Part shown: piece by piece, positions 1 to 12,900 of the stretch
How the letters are laid out: every line of letters starts with the position of its first letter
How positions within the stretch are numbered: position 1 is the first letter of the stretch
Source: Haemonchus contortus
Lineage: Eukaryota; Nematoda; Chromadorea; Rhabditida; Trichostrongylidae
Assembly: GCA_000469685.2 (NCBI GenBank)
Contig: LS997563.1
Span: forward strand, 24,816,897 to 24,880,896
Length of the DNA stretch: 64,000 nt
Reading direction: 5' to 3'
The notes under the pieces: model-generated
What the model was told of the DNA's origin: nothing
Databases searched by the model: none
The model's input: only the letters and a program-made list of their open reading frames with translations
Position numbers and translations under genes: made by a program

Positions 1-171
1 TGACTGTAGAATGCTTGGAATGTCAAAAACTCCGCGTCTCGTGCGAACCAATTCCTGCTGCGAAAATCCTCATAGGGCTCAGACTTCGGCGGCAAGGTAG
101 TTCTACCCATAGCTCCGGAGCAGAGCTTTTTTTTCGAAAAAATATTTTATTCATAAGGAAACTCATTTTAG

Positions 172-952
172 GTTACCGTCAGTTCAGTCTTTCATGTCGC
201 CGAGTTCGTCGAACTGCCTGATGATTCAAACACATGTGGCTCAGAAGGGTTTCAACAGAAGATTGTCCAGTTCCCACGGAAATTTGTTGGCCCTATTACC
301 ACAAATTGAGACTGTATACTGTTCCTGTTTTTAGGCCGATTCTCAAAACCATCTGGAAAATATTACAGGACTCCGACGCAGCTGATTCTTTGGCGGAAAC
401 TATTGACAGTAAATGTGTCGAAGTGAACTTTGAAATGCGACCGTCACCGGTAGAGAAGGGCAACTTCCCTTCCGTTTCTAATATGCAGCTGAGTAGTAGA
501 GATCCTCTCAATAAGGGTAAGTTGACCTTCTCGTTTATTCCTTTTGAGCCACCACATCGGAATCGTCTTCATCATATGCTATTGTTGTGTCTGTTATTTC
601 TCTTCTTTAATTTTTCTAGATAAGAACAAGTCGCCATCCTCTGTTTGTGACTCAGTTCCTACGAGCTCCATTATTCATCACGAGAAGGAGAGTGCTTACG
701 AATGGCTAAACTTTGCACGAAAAAAGAAACCTTCTACGGAACATGTGAGTGAAACGACCGGAAGCGTTAATTATTAATATCATTCATACGTGATTTTCTG
801 CTTTATTCCAGAAAAGAGCGGCTTCTAATTTACGCACTTCCAAAGTCCTTGAAGAAACCGATGGAGAATTCAGTGAACTGCATGGGCATCGGAAAAATGA
901 CTGCAAAACGGTGAAGTACTGTATGTCTGACCAGACATATTGCCCGATTAAA
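172..952 (+). CDS. let-99: let-99-like exons: DEP-domain end and linker
   Basis: Four exons. The first begins after ATTTTAG at 172 and reads a DEP-end-like segment (VFHVAEFVELPDDSN ... KIVQ). Its donor is ambiguous, at 249 or 270; both give the phase 2 that the next exon needs. The second, 335-516, follows TGTTTTTAG and ends G|GTAAG in phase 1. The third, 620-744, follows TTTTCTAG and ends CAT|GTGAGT in phase 0. The fourth, 812-952, follows TTATTCCAG and ends AAA|GTAAGT in phase 0. The linker is rich in Ser, Lys and Glu, with no fold I recognise. Introns here are 65-104 bp, the normal nematode size, unlike later ones. An exon at about 10-95 (before GTAGTT) is possible, but its phase does not join and I leave it out. 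Confidence 0.75.
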
Positions 953-3900
953 GTAAGTGAATGTTGAACGATTATAGAGTCTGTATCGCTAGCAAATAAT
1001 TGATCACAGAGAATGGGGTAAGCTTTTTGCTTAAGGCGAAACCAATGTCTTAAATAATCAGGAATGTGTTCAGAGGAGACCGGGACCCTCTTTAAAGGAA
1101 CGAAGAGATCCAGCCAATGTTTTAATATGAATAGAGAAGCTTCATACATTGCATTAACCGAGAGACAACAAAGAAAAACGCCTAACCAATCAACGCTATC
1201 CAAATACGCAGTCATCCCAGCAACATCCGCGTTCTTAAAGTCTCGAGAGTAAACAAATTTACGCCTGTTCTTTGACCCCCCAAAACAAAGCGAATAGAGG
1301 CATGATCATTGGAGCTTACAGGTTAAGCAACTAGAATTTTATTTGTAACCCCTTCCTCATTACAAAACACTAAATCGAGTGCATGTTTTCCTCTAGTAGA
1401 TATGTTAATTTATTGGGAGAAGCCATGATTACTGAGCATTTGCAAGAAATCATTGGCCAACGATGAAGAAGGAGATAGAGCATCATGCCAATTTATGTCC
1501 GGGTAGTTGAAATCACCCATTAGAAGGCATGGATTTTTACTGGATGAAAGATCACTGATACATTTAACCAATTGCAAATTATGTTCTGCGGAGCATTTGG
1601 GCGTTCTATAAACCAAAATTACTCGACAACTGCAACCATGCGACGAAACATCACATGAAACTATCTCACACCCATCAGAGACGGATTCGGCGTAAACAGT
1701 AACGGGAAATAAGGATCTCTTCAGTAGAAAAATAACACCGCCCCCTTTTTTCTTGGCCTGTCGCACCTAATCTCCTCATAAAACGAAAAAATATCGCCTA
1801 GCCTAGCAAAGACTGCAAATTGTGCTTCCTTTTCAACCAAGTCACAGTCAATGCAACCACATCAAATTCTTGACGCGACATCTCAAAGCTCAGAGAAAGA
1901 ACATTCTTTGGTAAAGACCTAATATTGGCCAAGATGCAGCACAATTTATTATTAGCAGCTTACCGAGGAAACCTTAATTGTTTAACGAAGTTTGATTACC
2001 ATCTGAAGCAATATCATTACTCGGAACATCTTCGGATGGAGAGGAAACATTGACGGAATTATCATCAGAAGGAGCGATTTACGGCATTAGGCCTAGCAGC
2101 TCCTAAGGCCCGTAAACGATCACGTTCAGCCTTAGTTAACGACGGCCTAATATAAGTACCCTTAATAGAAAAGTGTTTCAACATGGATGCACGAAAAAGT
2201 AGTTGCCTCTGGAAAGGTGAGGTGGAAAGAACCACTTTGAGTAAACGCGGACGAGTATGGTTCGGCTTACCTATGCGAAAGAAAGAGATTGGTATACATT
2301 GAATTGAAGGAAACAATAAAATTTTCTTAATAGCATCAGCATCAGAAGAAAGGAACAGCAATACTAGGACCAGCATTTTCGGCAACACCAGAAATAACAG
2401 CTGACCTTATTCGTTCATATTCCTCACAGCAATTTACACGATTATCAGAAAAAAGCACCATTAGACGATATAGGGAGGCAGACCCATTTTCCTTATCCAA
2501 GGCCTTCTTTAGCAAATCAACCTCTTTTTTGAGATCTGAATGTGAATTTGAGATGAAGAGAATCAATCTTTTTTTTTATTTAGTTGTAAATTTCATGATC
2601 GTTATGCTTTTTATATCGTTATTGGCCGAGTAAAGGATGAAAAACCGAAGAGTAACAAAATAACAACAGCAAGGAAGTAAAAAGTTAAGAGGCAGATTGG
2701 CAATTTAACTAAAAAATTTTCAATATTCTACCCAGGAATTTTAATCTGAGTATAGTAAACAAATTCAACTATTTTTCTAGTGAAAGTTCTCAAGTCGTAG
2801 ATGAAAGCAGAGCAGTCCGAATTCTCCAAACATTGCAAACAAATACTTCCAGGCAATGATCATATGAACAATCACTTAGACGGCGCTGAAATTTCGAGAC
2901 TTGCCTGATATTTTGTTATCGACTTTCGCGCTTCGGCAATGCCTCCTAGCCCATCGCTCGCTGCGTTATGTGTACGGTTTCAGTTAGGTAGTAGCCCTTG
3001 GAGTCCATAATCCTAAGGATTAACTGCTGAACTCATGTCACCAAAATATTCCCGAGATGTATAGTAGTCTGAGCATTAGGTTGATACCTCCACCGATTCT
3101 GTGATATCTTATTCGACCATTCATTCATCCGGCACTAATGTCATGCACGATCAAACATTAGCTATCTTCCACTAATAATGAATTTTGTTTTGCAGGTTGT
3201 CAATCGCTATGTCACGGAAGTAGATGTATGGTCTATTTGGAAAAGCTGTCTACTTTCAAGGTTTTTTTTTCACTGAATTTTTTCGAATCAATTTTCAACT
3301 AGAAGTGAACGGCATTGTGTTACGACTTATGCCTTCCGACTCGCGCAAGATTTGAATTTACTTGTGGTGTGTTCAGGCTGAGTCGACTTCTTTCACTCAC
3401 GTCTCTCCCATTTATTACGTGGACAGTTGATGGTCAAGATGTAAAGTGGAACTGTCAACGAATTGGAAATAACGGCGTCGTAAAATCACGAACTAATCGA
3501 GGTAAGACTAAAAACGGCTAGCTCTCCCCATCTCCGTCTCTCACTCTCTCAATCGAGAGAGGTTGTCGTTTCCGAATATTGCCAAAAGGGAGATGCCGTG
3601 GGTATTGCGTAATTATTTGCTCATCCTGATAGTTTCCAAGTTTGCCGGTAGCCTTTCTGAATGGAACAACGAAGATGTTTATTTTGGCGCTTCAAATCAC
3701 AGTTCACGATAATTCTTGGTAATCCAGATTATGACGAAAAATGGAAGATATGGGGGAAAAGAGGGCGATGAAAGTTGGGAAAGTGTGTGAGTCGGCGCTT
3801 CCAGAGTGTAAAAAGTCGAGAAAGAATCGTTGAAAAGGGGCTGGACGAGAAGACCAGAAAAATGAAGAAGGGGTGTTTGGACGAGCTCTACAATACGGTC

Positions 3901-6900
3901 ATTGCGTACCTGTGGGTCACGGTGCGGATAGATGACGAAGCAAAACGTACTTAAAACTCATTCACTTATAAGCAGGTTAACACAAACACTAGTAGCAGCA
4001 ATAAAAGCCTACATTTTCCAGCCTCTTGGGGTAGAAAATTAAATTAGGGATCGCAGCAGCGAAAAGAATAACGGAGACTAAAAGAGTAGGAGAAGAACAT
4101 CGCATCATTACTCGGCGACCAGCTGGTTGTGCCGGGGTCCTAAAATATTGCAATCTGTATTGCCTCAACCTCGTCTGACGTGACATCGCTCGAGAGGCGG
4201 GGTATCCGGGTGATCCGGTAGCGGGGCTCCCACCATGCCCACCTGTTGAGTTTTCGGTCTCGATAGCGTCCTTCCTGTTACCCTTGTAGGCCAATGGGTA
4301 TTCCTAGGGGGAGAACTCAGAAACCGTTTTTACCGTAAACTGTGCCTTAAGTGTGAAAAAAGCATAACAACGTAGCCGCTGTCCTTCTAGCGGCTACAAT
4401 GAATAGTGGTTGAGGTGACGCTCTATAATCGTGAAGCCACACTCCGGATTTCGTGGTGGCGAGATTTTTTTACAATTTACGTGGCTTCTTCCTTAGTGTT
4501 CAGGAAGTCTGTTCGAAGATGCTCCGCTCACCGCGATTGAGTCTCTTCTTGATTTCTTAACCTATTCCTAACCTTTGCCCATCTCCCATTGTGGGCTTTT
4601 CTGAAACGAGATCATGAAGTTTATCTCATTGCACTGCCCATTCCGGTTCATGTGCGCCGCTTGCGAGCGGGATACTGACCTTGATCTAATAAGTGTATCG
4701 GTTATCTTGCTCCAGACCCCATCTAATGGAAAGCTACGGCACCCGACTTTTACAAGCGCTTCTTCAGGTAGCGCCGAATTTCGGGACGACAAGTGGACAG
4801 ATAGATAGAACCAACTCTCTACATCTAGAAATGATGATCCGTACCATATATAAAACGCTCTGACTGACTGTCCGTCTGCCTGTCTGTCTGTCTGTTGATT
4901 CGTTTGTTTGTTTGTTTGTTTGTACGAAAATTCTACATAACCTGAAGAAACACCTGGAGAAGTAGGGTCAAGTTCGGAATGGGTTGAGCGTAGGGTAAGT
5001 GCAACAGAGCACATGTGAGCCTAGCGGAGCTCCGCCCCCATGGGGTGGAGCATGTGCCGGAACAGGGTGGGGTCATGGGCAAACTTTTCTCATTCGGTCT
5101 CATAACAATCCAGACGCTGGTAAAAAATGTGCAAAGGTGAGGGATGGGTCAACACTTAAAGTAAAGGAAATTCGCCGGCAATGGGCGAGCGTAATCGCAG
5201 TGGGCGATACTTTCCACAGAGATTCATGCCTCGATTCAACGAGGCGTCGAGATCAAGAAAAAATAAAGAGTGAGCAAGGCCTTATGAGTGCTTAGCAAAG
5301 CCTCGCCCACGGTGGGCGAGGCGTGCCTTGAGAAGAAAGCTTTAAAAATAAATGTGAACTTCGTTCGGAAACGTTCTAGAGTACGGAAAAAAAGTGGTTA
5401 AAGGTAATGGAACAAGCTTGACCAAGTCCTCGAAGTGGGCAGGGTTGGCACCAAAGTGGGCGGGCTTAGAACAAAATTCCATTGCTCTGTTCAGGAACGT
5501 TCTAGGACGCGGGAAAAAGGTGGTTAGAGGTATTGGAACATATGTGGTTAAGTCGAAATGGGCGAAGCTGGCACAGGAGAGCGGGGCTGGGACCGATAAT
5601 TCATCTCTTCAAAAACTTGTTAGAATGCGGAGAAAATGGTTCGGAGCTTCAGAATGCGGAAAATATGGTTAGGAGCAGTTGGAAGAAGGATGGTCGAGTT
5701 TTTATAGTGGAAAGAGTCTGCACCGAGGTGGACGGAGCTATGATCAACCACTGATAATTCTGCTCAAATGAAATATATGGAGCGTGGTGCTCTGAGCAGT
5801 TCTGCGTTCCAAAGAGAACTACCCCATGTTGATAATTCAACATTCCTTTTAATGACTCGTGCATAGCCCAACTGGTGAATTTATAGATAAAGACTAATGA
5901 TGAAACCCATAAATAGAGTTGCGAACATCTTTGGGTTCTCGTGAAGAGTTCTCGTTCACCATCATAATTTGACCACCCTTCTCTGAGCGGCGGCTAACGA
6001 TTTTCCGCGCTTCAAAACGGTGTTGAGCGGAGTAGTAAATTTTTGATCCTAGCCCGCTCACTCTAGTGTAAACCCACTTTGAAGATTTAGCCGCATTCCT
6101 CCTTCAACTTCTAACTACTTTTTTCCCGCGCTCTAGAACATTTTTGAACAAAGTCATGAATCTTCAATCTTAGCTCCGCCCACCTCAGTACAACCGAGCC
6201 CATTTCGGGCATTTGACCACACTTCTTCTGAAATCGCCTTTTCCCGCACTTTAGAACGTTTTTGACAGCCATTTTTTCTCTATCCTTGGCTCTAGCCCTC
6301 ACGCCTTGAATCTAGTTATGTACTCATGTTGAACGTACCGCGCACTGTGAGAACGCTCCGTCCACCACCATGAGTCCCCATCATTTCATTTGTTGACCCA
6401 TCCCTCACTTTGGACCATTTTTTCCGGCGTCTGCGCTGCTATAAGACCAAATTAAGAAGTAGGAAGTTCTGTCATGGCTGCCCATGGTATCGCCTAACGC
6501 CGGCACATACCCCGCCCTTCGAGGAAGGCGCTCCCCTTGGTTCGTTTGTGCTCTGTTGTTGTTACACTATGCTCAACCCATAATGAACTTGATCCAACCT
6601 ACCCAGGTGTTTCCTAAGGTGTCCAATTTCGTGACAGGCAGACAGGCCCTTATCCCTCAATCGGTAACAATTCTTGCGGTGTGTCAATCAATTTTAGAAA
6701 CTGTTCTGTTTTCGCGGCTGCCTTCTGACAAACCTACGCAGCGCTTTGCAAGTGTTGATCTCTCTATTTCAGAGGACTTTTCTGGCTTCTTACTGAGATT
6801 AATGCGATATCTTGAGCAATTTCCATTCCCTTCAGGATCAGCCAATATAATAACTTACAAGGACAAACAGGAGGTGGGCTCATTCAATTAGATACCCTTT

Positions 6901-9900
6901 TCCGATGCTTCAAAAGCTCCTTGCTGGACGGAGATATTTCAGGTCAACGTGTTCAGAACTGTTTGTTCTCTCTTTTCTCAAGAACCGTCAATACTTACGA
7001 ATGCAGAAGCTTGTGCACTGACCCACGTAGTTTCCTTGTTTCACGAAAACCGGTCATCTAGTGACCTCCGTGAGTGTTCTATCAGTCATTTAGACTGATT
7101 ACTTAGTAACATTCTTTACTTCTGCTATGTTCAGACAGGGATGCTTGCGATATTCGCATTGAAACCGAGTTCTCAGCAAATTTTCCGTCTTCGAGGCGCC
7201 TGGAGCTTGCAGTGTCTTCTGATGCGGTGACTGTTTTCTCGATTTCGGAATACTATTAATAGAAAAATATCCTTTATGTAATACAACTAATCTGCTTGCA
7301 TATATTTGTTGACCGGCCACCTTCCCCTTTCCGAAAAACTGTTGGTCGGGTTGTTGTCGTGGCTGGTAGCGGGGTCAAGTAACGAGCTATTCTCTCTTCG
7401 AGTCTTTAACATTCAAAGCATTGAGGTGGGGTTGATGTATGAGGTCTCAGTCTTCTGACTCTGATTAATTCTGTGTATGGAACGCGCCCCGCTCTCGACT
7501 TCCATTTACAATCGTATTCGGGTGCATATACTGCATATAGTCCTACCTTCCTGATATGCATCCTGTTCAATATGCATGCATTTCCACACGAGTCTGAAGA
7601 GGCCAACTAACTCTGAGGAATTTAAGGCTCGGTCGATATGAACGGGTATCCTTCGTATCAAGCCGATCAGAGCTGATCTGTTTTATTACCAAAAGTGCGA
7701 TAGTGCGTCAATTGGCTCCACCTCGGCCTAATAGTATAGGGTGGGCCAAAACTATGATGACAGCGCGCGCTGACGCTTATACCAAATTCACTCAGTTTAT
7801 CACATATCATTCGCCTTCTTCCATTTCACAACGTAGACTACATTATTCCCTTTCTAGTAATACTGGATTTCTGACAGATTTGAAAAATAGTGGGAGCTTT
7901 ACATATTTGACATAAGTTGGGAGTAACTGCAGTTGGGAGGGGTAAATAATAAGAGGCCTACGGTTACATTTGGGAGGAGTTCTAAGGAGATAGGGCAAAG
8001 ATCTGCGTAGCAGTAAAGATCGCTCTGCGCACAAAACGGCTAGAGAAACTTATGTCTCGAGAAGTTTTCTGTCGTGTCGCAAAATCGTGGAACATTATCT
8101 GCGTAATCAGGCCTTGATACGGTCTGAAAGGGATTCTACGATAGAGCAGGCTGATCAGAAGAGAAAGGTTGGCCCGCCATCTCTAAAGAAATGGACACGG
8201 AGATTCTTTTTATCGACGAGGAGATATTTACGGTAAGAAAGATGATAGTCAAAGCGCTGCGGCAGGATTCATTTGGAGCTGAAAGAAATGGAAATAATAT
8301 AGCACTTGGCACTAACTTTCTGTGATGACTTTTGGAAGCATCGCCGCCGAAGTTTGAACACCGATTACTTTTGTAACCTAAGAAGTCAAAGTTAATTTTG
8401 AAGCCTGTTAGATACTGCCGTAGGAAATAAGACATTTTGGCGATTCGGACCAGTCATTGTTAAGATGGAGATCAGAAATTGATGGAGATCTGACCGCAGA
8501 ACAGAAATTGTACAGGAATGTCGTAGGAGAAGTTTCCCGGCTTCATAACCTTCCATCAGTGGCCACTTAAGAGTACTGACCTAAACCCCATAGTGTGGTC
8601 AATCTTGGCAATAGAGGCATGCGTTACCCAAACAAGAACCGGAATAGTCTCGAAAATCCCTTGTAAAAAGCCGGGATCAGCTCGTTGGTCCTAGCTGCGT
8701 GCCACCGTCGACGCCTTATACCGTCGTCTCCGGGGCTGAGTGAAAGCAGAAAAAAAATCAGATCTTAGTTTCACTGTATTTTGATAAGAGATTAGCAATA
8801 AACACTTTTTTGAAACTAGTTTGTTCTATTAGCTTCCGATCTGTTTTCGGGGATGTGATAATTGTGTTATCATAATTTTGACCCACCCCGTATAATCGGA
8901 AAAATTAAAATTCTTTGTGGTATAATGACCTTGACCACTCTTTACCGATATCGATGCTGCTTTCTGTCACAAACATTTATAGTCCCTTTAATCCCCACAT
9001 CACCCAGAGTCCTAGTGATCTATCAGTAATATGAAATGTGTAACGGGTGGCTCTAGCTTCACAGGATCCCTCATCAGCCGAGATCAGTCGTTATCACGTT
9101 ATTTCTTTTAGCTTCCAAACTTATAATGATACCGTTACACCTCATTCCACACGCAAGAATAGTCAAGCTCCGCTATTGACAAGGAAATCCCGCAGGTCTA
9201 AACCCGTGTCCGGGATTCCGTTATCAGCCTACATCAGTTGCTTTCTCTTATCAGCTGTTATTTCTTCATGCCGCTGACTTTCTGCGATCTTACCACCACA
9301 AACCATTCACTGGATAGCCGAGCTCTCAATAATAAAGCAAAGGGCGTAAGGGATAATGAGTTCTTTTCCTACAGTGACCTACTCCCGTTCATTAATTGTC
9401 ACCACTATCTAAGTACCTACTATTTTGCTAATGAGAAGAGCGAAACGGATTCGATAGCTTTCGAATCTCAACTCACATGATGTTCTTTCGTACTACTGGT
9501 TTTGGTATACATCCAGTATGGATACCAACGAACTTGTCAGACTCTGACGTGGAAGCTGATTGACTCCGCGCTCCTAGCCTAGCTATATCAGACTGGGGAA
9601 GATACTTACTTTTGGGAACAACATAACGCACCCTTCAGTATTTTGCTGTCACTCGAATAAGAGGTTTCGGTCGATCAGAAGGCTCCACTTGAAGTCCCCC
9701 ATCATTCTTTATCAGTCGTTATTATATTCTTCAATCGTCCCCACACTTTCCACTATATACTGAAGTAGTTAGACTGCACCACACTAGGAAAAGCGTATCG
9801 GACAGCAAATTGATTCTAAGGTCCGTTATCATGCCTTATCAGGTGTAATCCTTTTCTCATACAATCAGCGATCATTCCAAAACTCTGAAGTGTCAAGTTT

Positions 9901-12900
9901 CCCTGTCCTTCTTGCACTTTGAAGCTTGATAACAGCTCTTATCATTATCAATTACTATTAACAACTGTCGCCAACAAACCACATCTAGTTACTACATTCA
10001 TTTCCAATCAGAATGCCAAGACTCCTCCCAAACGATGGGCGCAGCAGAACAATGACTTGACGACAACTTATCATTTGCATTCTTTTCTGTTACCGACCAT
10101 CTACGATTTTGTTACGCTCCAAATATCACATTCAGGAGTGTGTTTGAGCACGTCAAGTGTAAAACGGGTCCTTTGATCTTTGCCTTCTACGGCTCTTAAA
10201 AAGCTCGCACAATTACCATTACTTTTTTGTGTTTTCCTTTCGAACTTAAACAATTAAGGTGTCCGAAAAGTTTCGAGGAAATTCAGTCGGTTTTCTCAAC
10301 ACAAAATAAGTACACCAACAAACTCAGACCAGTGATCAGGACAGGGCACTGATGCCACTGCTCCAGATAGAAGAGAGGCGCGACGCAATCCGTTCGTCTA
10401 CCACCTTCTTGATTCCTCGAATGGTGATTCTTTCCTTCCAGAGCAGGTCGGCAGGCTCCTAAAAAGGTGGTAATAATACGTTTGAGGTCAGTTGAATATG
10501 TGAGGAGTGAGGAAGTCAGGTTGTACAAAGTCTTTCCAACTCATCCATCGACGTCCTCGCGCGGGGTGGTCGAGCACTATCCATCATAATCGGAAATTTC
10601 CTAGTCATCGGCGTGAAATGGAGGCGCAAAACAAAATCTCTCAGCCGGTAACAGAATACTCCTGCGTTTACCGCGGTACACTGGTAGGATCTTCTAGTAA
10701 AACACCGGTTGAGCAGGGGAAGAATGAGTGAGCTCATGTCTTTCTAGGCGTGAGCGGCTCGCTTCATAGCGGGCCGTGACCTTACGTCCATTAGTGGGCA
10801 TTGCGATTTCCGGGTGTTTCCCCATGGCACCTACTTTTCATCCAGAGGACTAATAGAGTCTGTCCATGTTGAAGTTCCCTACTCGCTAACGGGCGAAGAG
10901 CTTCTGAAACACACTGACTCGCCTTCTACGCTCCTGCTCATTCAAGGATGTGCGATGTTTGCAAAAAGTCCTGCTCTTAAAGTGACTTCTGCGTAGAACG
11001 TAATGGGTGATGAATGGAGGAGTAGGGATCGTCTTTTCTAAATCCTGCCACCTTGAACAGGATTGCTCTGACGGGAGGCCAGAACAATGTCGGTGTTTGA
11101 GGACAGTGGGCGTTCGCTTCGACAAAATTCGTCGAGGCAAATCTATTTTAGAGGAGGCGCTGTTCCATTTATGGTTAGTGAAAAGAGATGGTCACCGCTG
11201 CCAATCAATCACCATATGTCATTCCGAGCTTGAGTATCGAAGCGATCAATTTCGTAATGGAGAAGCAGAAGGCTACGGTAGTCGTATTGATGGCACATCG
11301 TTCGGTGAACGATTGCTTACTTCGGGCTACCACCTCGAATACCGATCAATTATAGTATTGCTTTCTAAACAATACCCCTTCCTCCGCGATCGAATCTACA
11401 GTCCATCTTCGGCGCGTTCGCGAGCAACATGTTTTCAAAGTTGAGAGGCAAAATTTTCTTGAAAATTCCGAACACCCTAATAGTACAGAGCAGAAATGCC
11501 GAATGCCAGTGCAACTGAAATGTACGCACTCACACACTTAGTGACCAGGATAAAAAGCTTAGATGGAATATTTCATAAATCGCTCTCAGTGAAACTCACT
11601 GTTTGGCTTAATTTTACATATTGCCTTAAAGGCACGGTTCACGACCAAAATGGTTACTGAGTTCTTCCCGGGCATAGTGGAAGCCCTGTGGCTGTCTTGA
11701 TTCGCTTTCCCACCTCTAGATCGATGTCACGTTAGACGAGTGTCGAGGCAATACAGATCGTGAATATTCGTTCTAGGACCCACACACAATCAGCTGATCG
11801 CCGAGTGATGAAGCGATGTTTTCCTCCCATTCTTCTTTCCACCCTTATACTTTTTGCTGCCGCGATCTCTTACTTGGTTTCCTACTCCTAGAGGCTAAAA
11901 AAAGGTGAGCTACATTTGCTGTTACTAGGGTTTTTTTATTCACTTGTGTTTATAAGTGAATGAATTGTTGCTTACCATAGTCTGTTATTCGTGCTAGGAC
12001 CCACACGTACGCAGCGAGACACATTGCATAGCATGTCCCACTCTTCTTCATTTTTCTGGCATGATTCTCGTTCAGCCCCCTTTTTAACGGTTTTTCGAAG
12101 CCTTTTTTCACTCCGAAAACACCGATCCAAGCAGTTCCTTCGTCTCCATCCAACTATTTTTCACCTTATTTTCCATTTTTTGTCATAATCTGGGTTACCC
12201 AAAATTATCGTGAACTGTGCCTTTAACACGAAGACTACACACATCCAATGACTTGAGCCTTCATGGCTCTTTGAGTGCCATAATCCCTCGTTATCACTCC
12301 TTGTCACCATTCACCTTCGTTCCCTTCACATCCCGCTCACCTACTAAAGTACTCAACCTCCACTGTTTAAGATATGAAGGGCGTTATACATATACCTAGT
12401 GGCTCTCACCTCCTATGTCTCGTTATCAGTCCCTATCAGTTGTTATCAGTCTTTTCATCATCCACTCAACTGCAGCTGCATTTTACACCACCTTCTAAAG
12501 TGCCAAGATTATCGTTAACAGTAAGCAGGCGACGGATCCGGCGGCTCTTGCCTCTCAATGCTTCTTATCAACTCCCATTAACTGTTATCACTACCTATCA
12601 CCTATTTTCAGCGTTGCCATACTGCCGCTCGTTTCCTAACAAATTTGAGGTCCAGGTCGACGAGAACAGAAATTATGAGTTTCTGGTCACACACACAAAC
12701 GCACACTCGCCAACGCACGTACACACACACACACACAGACAAACCAACAGGCACACCTAGCGGATCATTTATATAATAGCAGGATAGGATCAGTTGCAAC
12801 AGAACTAATCCGACCGGAGGGTCATAAGCTCTTGGTAATGGCGTTATCAACACTTGAGAACAATGATAAGTGTCGTTCAAGATTTCGGTTTACTAATCAG

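Noticed and set aside
10..95. Possible first exon of the let-99-like gene (ECLECQKLRVSCEP)
   Set aside because: Its donor phase does not join the next supported exon and the sequence does not look like a DEP domain.
784..1215. 143-codon minus-strand open frame
   Set aside because: Its first two thirds are the start of a CR1-type RT region and the rest runs antisense through a supported exon (812-952); it is not a host gene.
4568..5014. 148-codon minus-strand open frame rich in Gln/Thr (KQTNKQTNQQTDRQ)
   Set aside because: It reads through GACA/CAAA simple repeats at the end of a foldback element; no homology or splice sites support it.
12600..12880. His/Thr-rich and Cys/Val-rich open frames
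   Set aside because: They are translations of the (CA)n microsatellite near 12690-12740.
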